A stretch of 7,309 nt of DNA from Deferribacterales bacterium. Lineage in GTDB: Bacteria; Chrysiogenota; Deferribacteres; Deferribacterales; JAISNW01. Below the pieces are notes generated by a model, which saw only the letters and a program-made list of their open reading frames with translations, made no database searches and had not been told where the DNA came from. Location: assembly GCA_025997275.1 (NCBI GenBank), contig BNUJ01000071.1, positions 1 through 7,309 on the forward strand. The letters run 5' to 3'. Positions 6,551-7,309 of this stretch are shown here, piece after piece (the stretch's first letter is position 1; the number at the start of each line of letters is the position of its first letter). Both the position numbers and the translations under genes were made by a program.

Positions 6551-6579
6551 TTGACATACAGAAAATAATCGTATAGAAT
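6551..6579 (+). promoter_or_regulatory. Sigma-70 promoter of the signal-peptide ORF and acyltransferase
   Basis: TTGACA (6551-6556) is followed after exactly 17 bp by TAGAAT (6574-6579), a near-consensus housekeeping promoter. The expected start is near 6586, leaving a leader of about 27 nt before the ATG at 6613, which has AGGAG at 6603-6607. A short dyad, ATGCTTAGCAT (6590-6600), lies between the start site and the ribosome site and could be an operator or an mRNA hairpin. Confidence 0.75.
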
Positions 6580-6612
6580 CGCCACGTATATGCTTAGCAT
6601 TTAGGAGATAAG

Positions 6613-6696
6613 ATGATAAATATGAAGTTTTTTGCGTCCGCGCGCTCTGCGCTGTTATTGGTGATGTGCGTTTGCCTCTTATGCCAGATAGCATAG
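6613..6696 (+). CDS. Short signal-peptide ORF, probably the start of a broken gene
   Basis: A 27-codon ORF with good initiation signals: the promoter above, AGGAG 5 nt before the ATG, and a product that is essentially a signal peptide. It has a charged start (MINMKFFASAR), then a hydrophobic run SALLLVMCVCLLC, ending QIA at a TAG stop. A functional protein this short is unlikely. In another frame, codons continue over 6681-6743 (20 codons from ATG 6681, including LTPEQRKHYMGMK) and end in a TGA that overlaps the acyltransferase ATG as ATGA. That tail looks coding-like. I infer a small exported protein or lipoprotein gene of about 45 codons interrupted by a frameshift (+1 or -2 nt restores it) or an internal deletion. 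It could instead be a leader peptide. Family unknown. Confidence 0.45.
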   Translation: MINMKFFASARSALLLVMCVCLLCQIA

Positions 6697-6743
6697 AGCA
6701 CCTGACTCCAGAACAGCGCAAACACTATATGGGTATGAAATGA
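6681..6743 (+). pseudogene. Possible out-of-frame C-terminal remnant, overlapping the acyltransferase start
   Basis: In the frame opposed to the signal-peptide ORF, 20 codons run from ATG 6681 to TGA 6743 (MPDSIEHLTPEQRK...). The composition is polar and helical, like the end of a real protein. The stop overlaps the next gene's start as ATGA, a classical translational-coupling arrangement. There is no ribosome site in front of the ATG at 6681, so independent translation is doubtful. This supports the view that 6613-6743 was once a single gene co-transcribed with the acyltransferase. Confidence 0.35.
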
Positions 6744-7309
6744 ACTATCGTGCAGATATAGATGGGTTGAGGGCATTTGCTGTTATCCCTATAATACTTT
6801 TTCATTTAGATTTCACCAAGTTCTTTGGTGGTGGTTACGCTGGTGTGGATATATTCTATGTAATATCGGGGTTTTTAATCACCAGTATTATATATGGTGA
6901 GATGATTGGCAATGTTCAAAAATCAAACGCTGTTATGACGGGGGGGGGGGCAGCGCTCATTAGCTAGCTCTGAAGCTACGTCACACCTTGCAGGCGGGGG
7001 ATTTAGTTTTCTAAAATTTTATGAACGTAGGGTTAGGCGTATAATCCCGCCATTAGTTTTTGTAGCGTTAGTATCAACCGTATTAGCTGAACTTCTGTTT
7101 TCTCCTAGGTATTTACAAAGCTATCTTACATCTTTAAGGTATATGTTCGCATTCGTGCCCAATGTGTTTTTTTGGCAAGAGTCTTTCAACTATTGGACTA
7201 TACCAGACGGCACAAAACCATTGCTACATACGTGGTCTTTAGGAGTAGAGGAGCAGTTTTATATACTATTTCCACTAGTATTATTCCTATTGGTTAAATA
7301 CCTAAATAA
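6740..7309 (+). CDS. Acyltransferase 3 family membrane protein, frame broken at a poly-G tract; 3' end outside window
   Basis: An OafA/YrhL-like inner-membrane acyltransferase, a family that O-acetylates lipopolysaccharide, capsule or other surface glycans. The N-terminus is typical: YRADIDGLRAFAV, the R11-x10-H22 motif, and GYAGVDIFYVISGFLITSII. As written, translation ends at 6965-6967 after 75 aa. In another frame the open reading continues from 6939 to the window edge with clear family sequence: FYERRVRRIIPP, transmembrane stretches, and KPLLHTWSLGVEEQFYILFPL. The two halves join if the 11-G run (6940-6950) has 10 or 13 G, so I read this as one phase-variable gene in the OFF state. The last codons are still open at 7309. 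Translation probably couples to the upstream ORF through ATGA. An assembly error in the G-run is the main alternative. Confidence 0.85.
6911..6995 (+). other. Extra segment within the acyltransferase that carries the G-tract
   Basis: Family members normally pass from ITSII to F-S-x-x-x-F-Y-x-R-R across roughly ten residues. Here about 28 additional codons (in the 10-G state) lie between IYGEMIG and GGFSFLKFYERR. Positions 6911-6995 equal 85 nt with 11 G, or 84 nt (28 codons) with 10 G. GGC stands at both possible junctions (6908-6910 and 6993-6995). The translation is Ser/Ala/Gly-rich and contains the dyad AGCTAGCT (6962-6969). Exact limits are inferred from memory of the family. Confidence 0.45.
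6940..6950 (+). repeat. Homopolymeric G11 tract, candidate phase-variation switch
   Basis: Eleven consecutive G residues lie inside the acyltransferase reading frame. Long G-tracts mutate by slipped-strand mispairing and switch surface-structure genes ON and OFF in Campylobacter, Helicobacter and others. Here 11 G gives a premature stop 15 bp downstream, whereas 10 or 13 G restores the conserved downstream frame. No comparable homopolymer occurs elsewhere in the window; the next longest runs are of six to eight A or T. Confidence 0.85.

Noticed and set aside
1..7309. CRISPR array, insertion sequence or prophage elements
   Set aside because: No spaced direct repeats, transposase, integrase or attachment-like sequence was seen in any frame.

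Overview
The window comes from a Gram-negative bacterium of moderate GC content. The Gram-negative call rests on the secreted protein's signal peptide together with an OafA-type acyltransferase. None of the four tRNA genes encodes its 3' CCA, which argues against gammaproteobacteria. The NfnA-type flavoprotein suggests an anaerobic or fermentative life. I cannot fix the phylum from the sequence; a deltaproteobacteria-like or Elusimicrobiota-like gut anaerobe would fit, but this is a guess.

Layout. Positions 1-414 (+) hold the 3' end of a sensor histidine kinase. It converges, across about 21 bp, on a long minus-strand block that spans roughly 6350 down to 436. In transcription order that block reads: tRNA-Tyr(GTA), tRNA-Gly(TCC), tRNA-Thr(GGT), a 177-bp gap without a gene, tRNA-Trp(CCA), rpmG, secE, nusG, rplK, an unrecognised secreted repeat protein, rpsO, pnp, and an NfnA/SudB-like FAD/[2Fe-2S] subunit. 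The protein genes are packed with gaps of about 1-28 nt and may form one transcription unit. The block resembles the classical tRNA-tuf-secE-nusG-rplK cluster, but tuf is missing between tRNA-Thr and tRNA-Trp, and rplA/rplJ/rplL/rpoBC do not follow rplK. Instead the rpsO-pnp pair follows, separated from rplK by the secreted protein gene. A consensus-like sigma-70 promoter at 6494-6522 (-) reads into the tRNA genes.

An equally good promoter at 6551-6579 (+) faces the other way. It reads into a short signal-peptide ORF whose frame breaks, and then into an acyltransferase-3 membrane protein that runs off the right edge. The acyltransferase is interrupted by a run of 11 G (6940-6950). As written the protein stops at 6965-6967; with 10 (or 13) G the frame continues into a well-conserved remainder. 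This looks like a phase-variable contingency locus in the OFF state that would modify surface polysaccharide, unless the tract length is a sequencing error. The G-tract lies inside an apparent extra segment of about 28 codons that I do not expect in this family.

The most interesting signals are the G-tract switch and its host insert, the triple-repeat secreted protein embedded in the translation operon, the broken signal-peptide ORF in front of the acyltransferase, and the loss of tuf and rplA from an otherwise conserved order.
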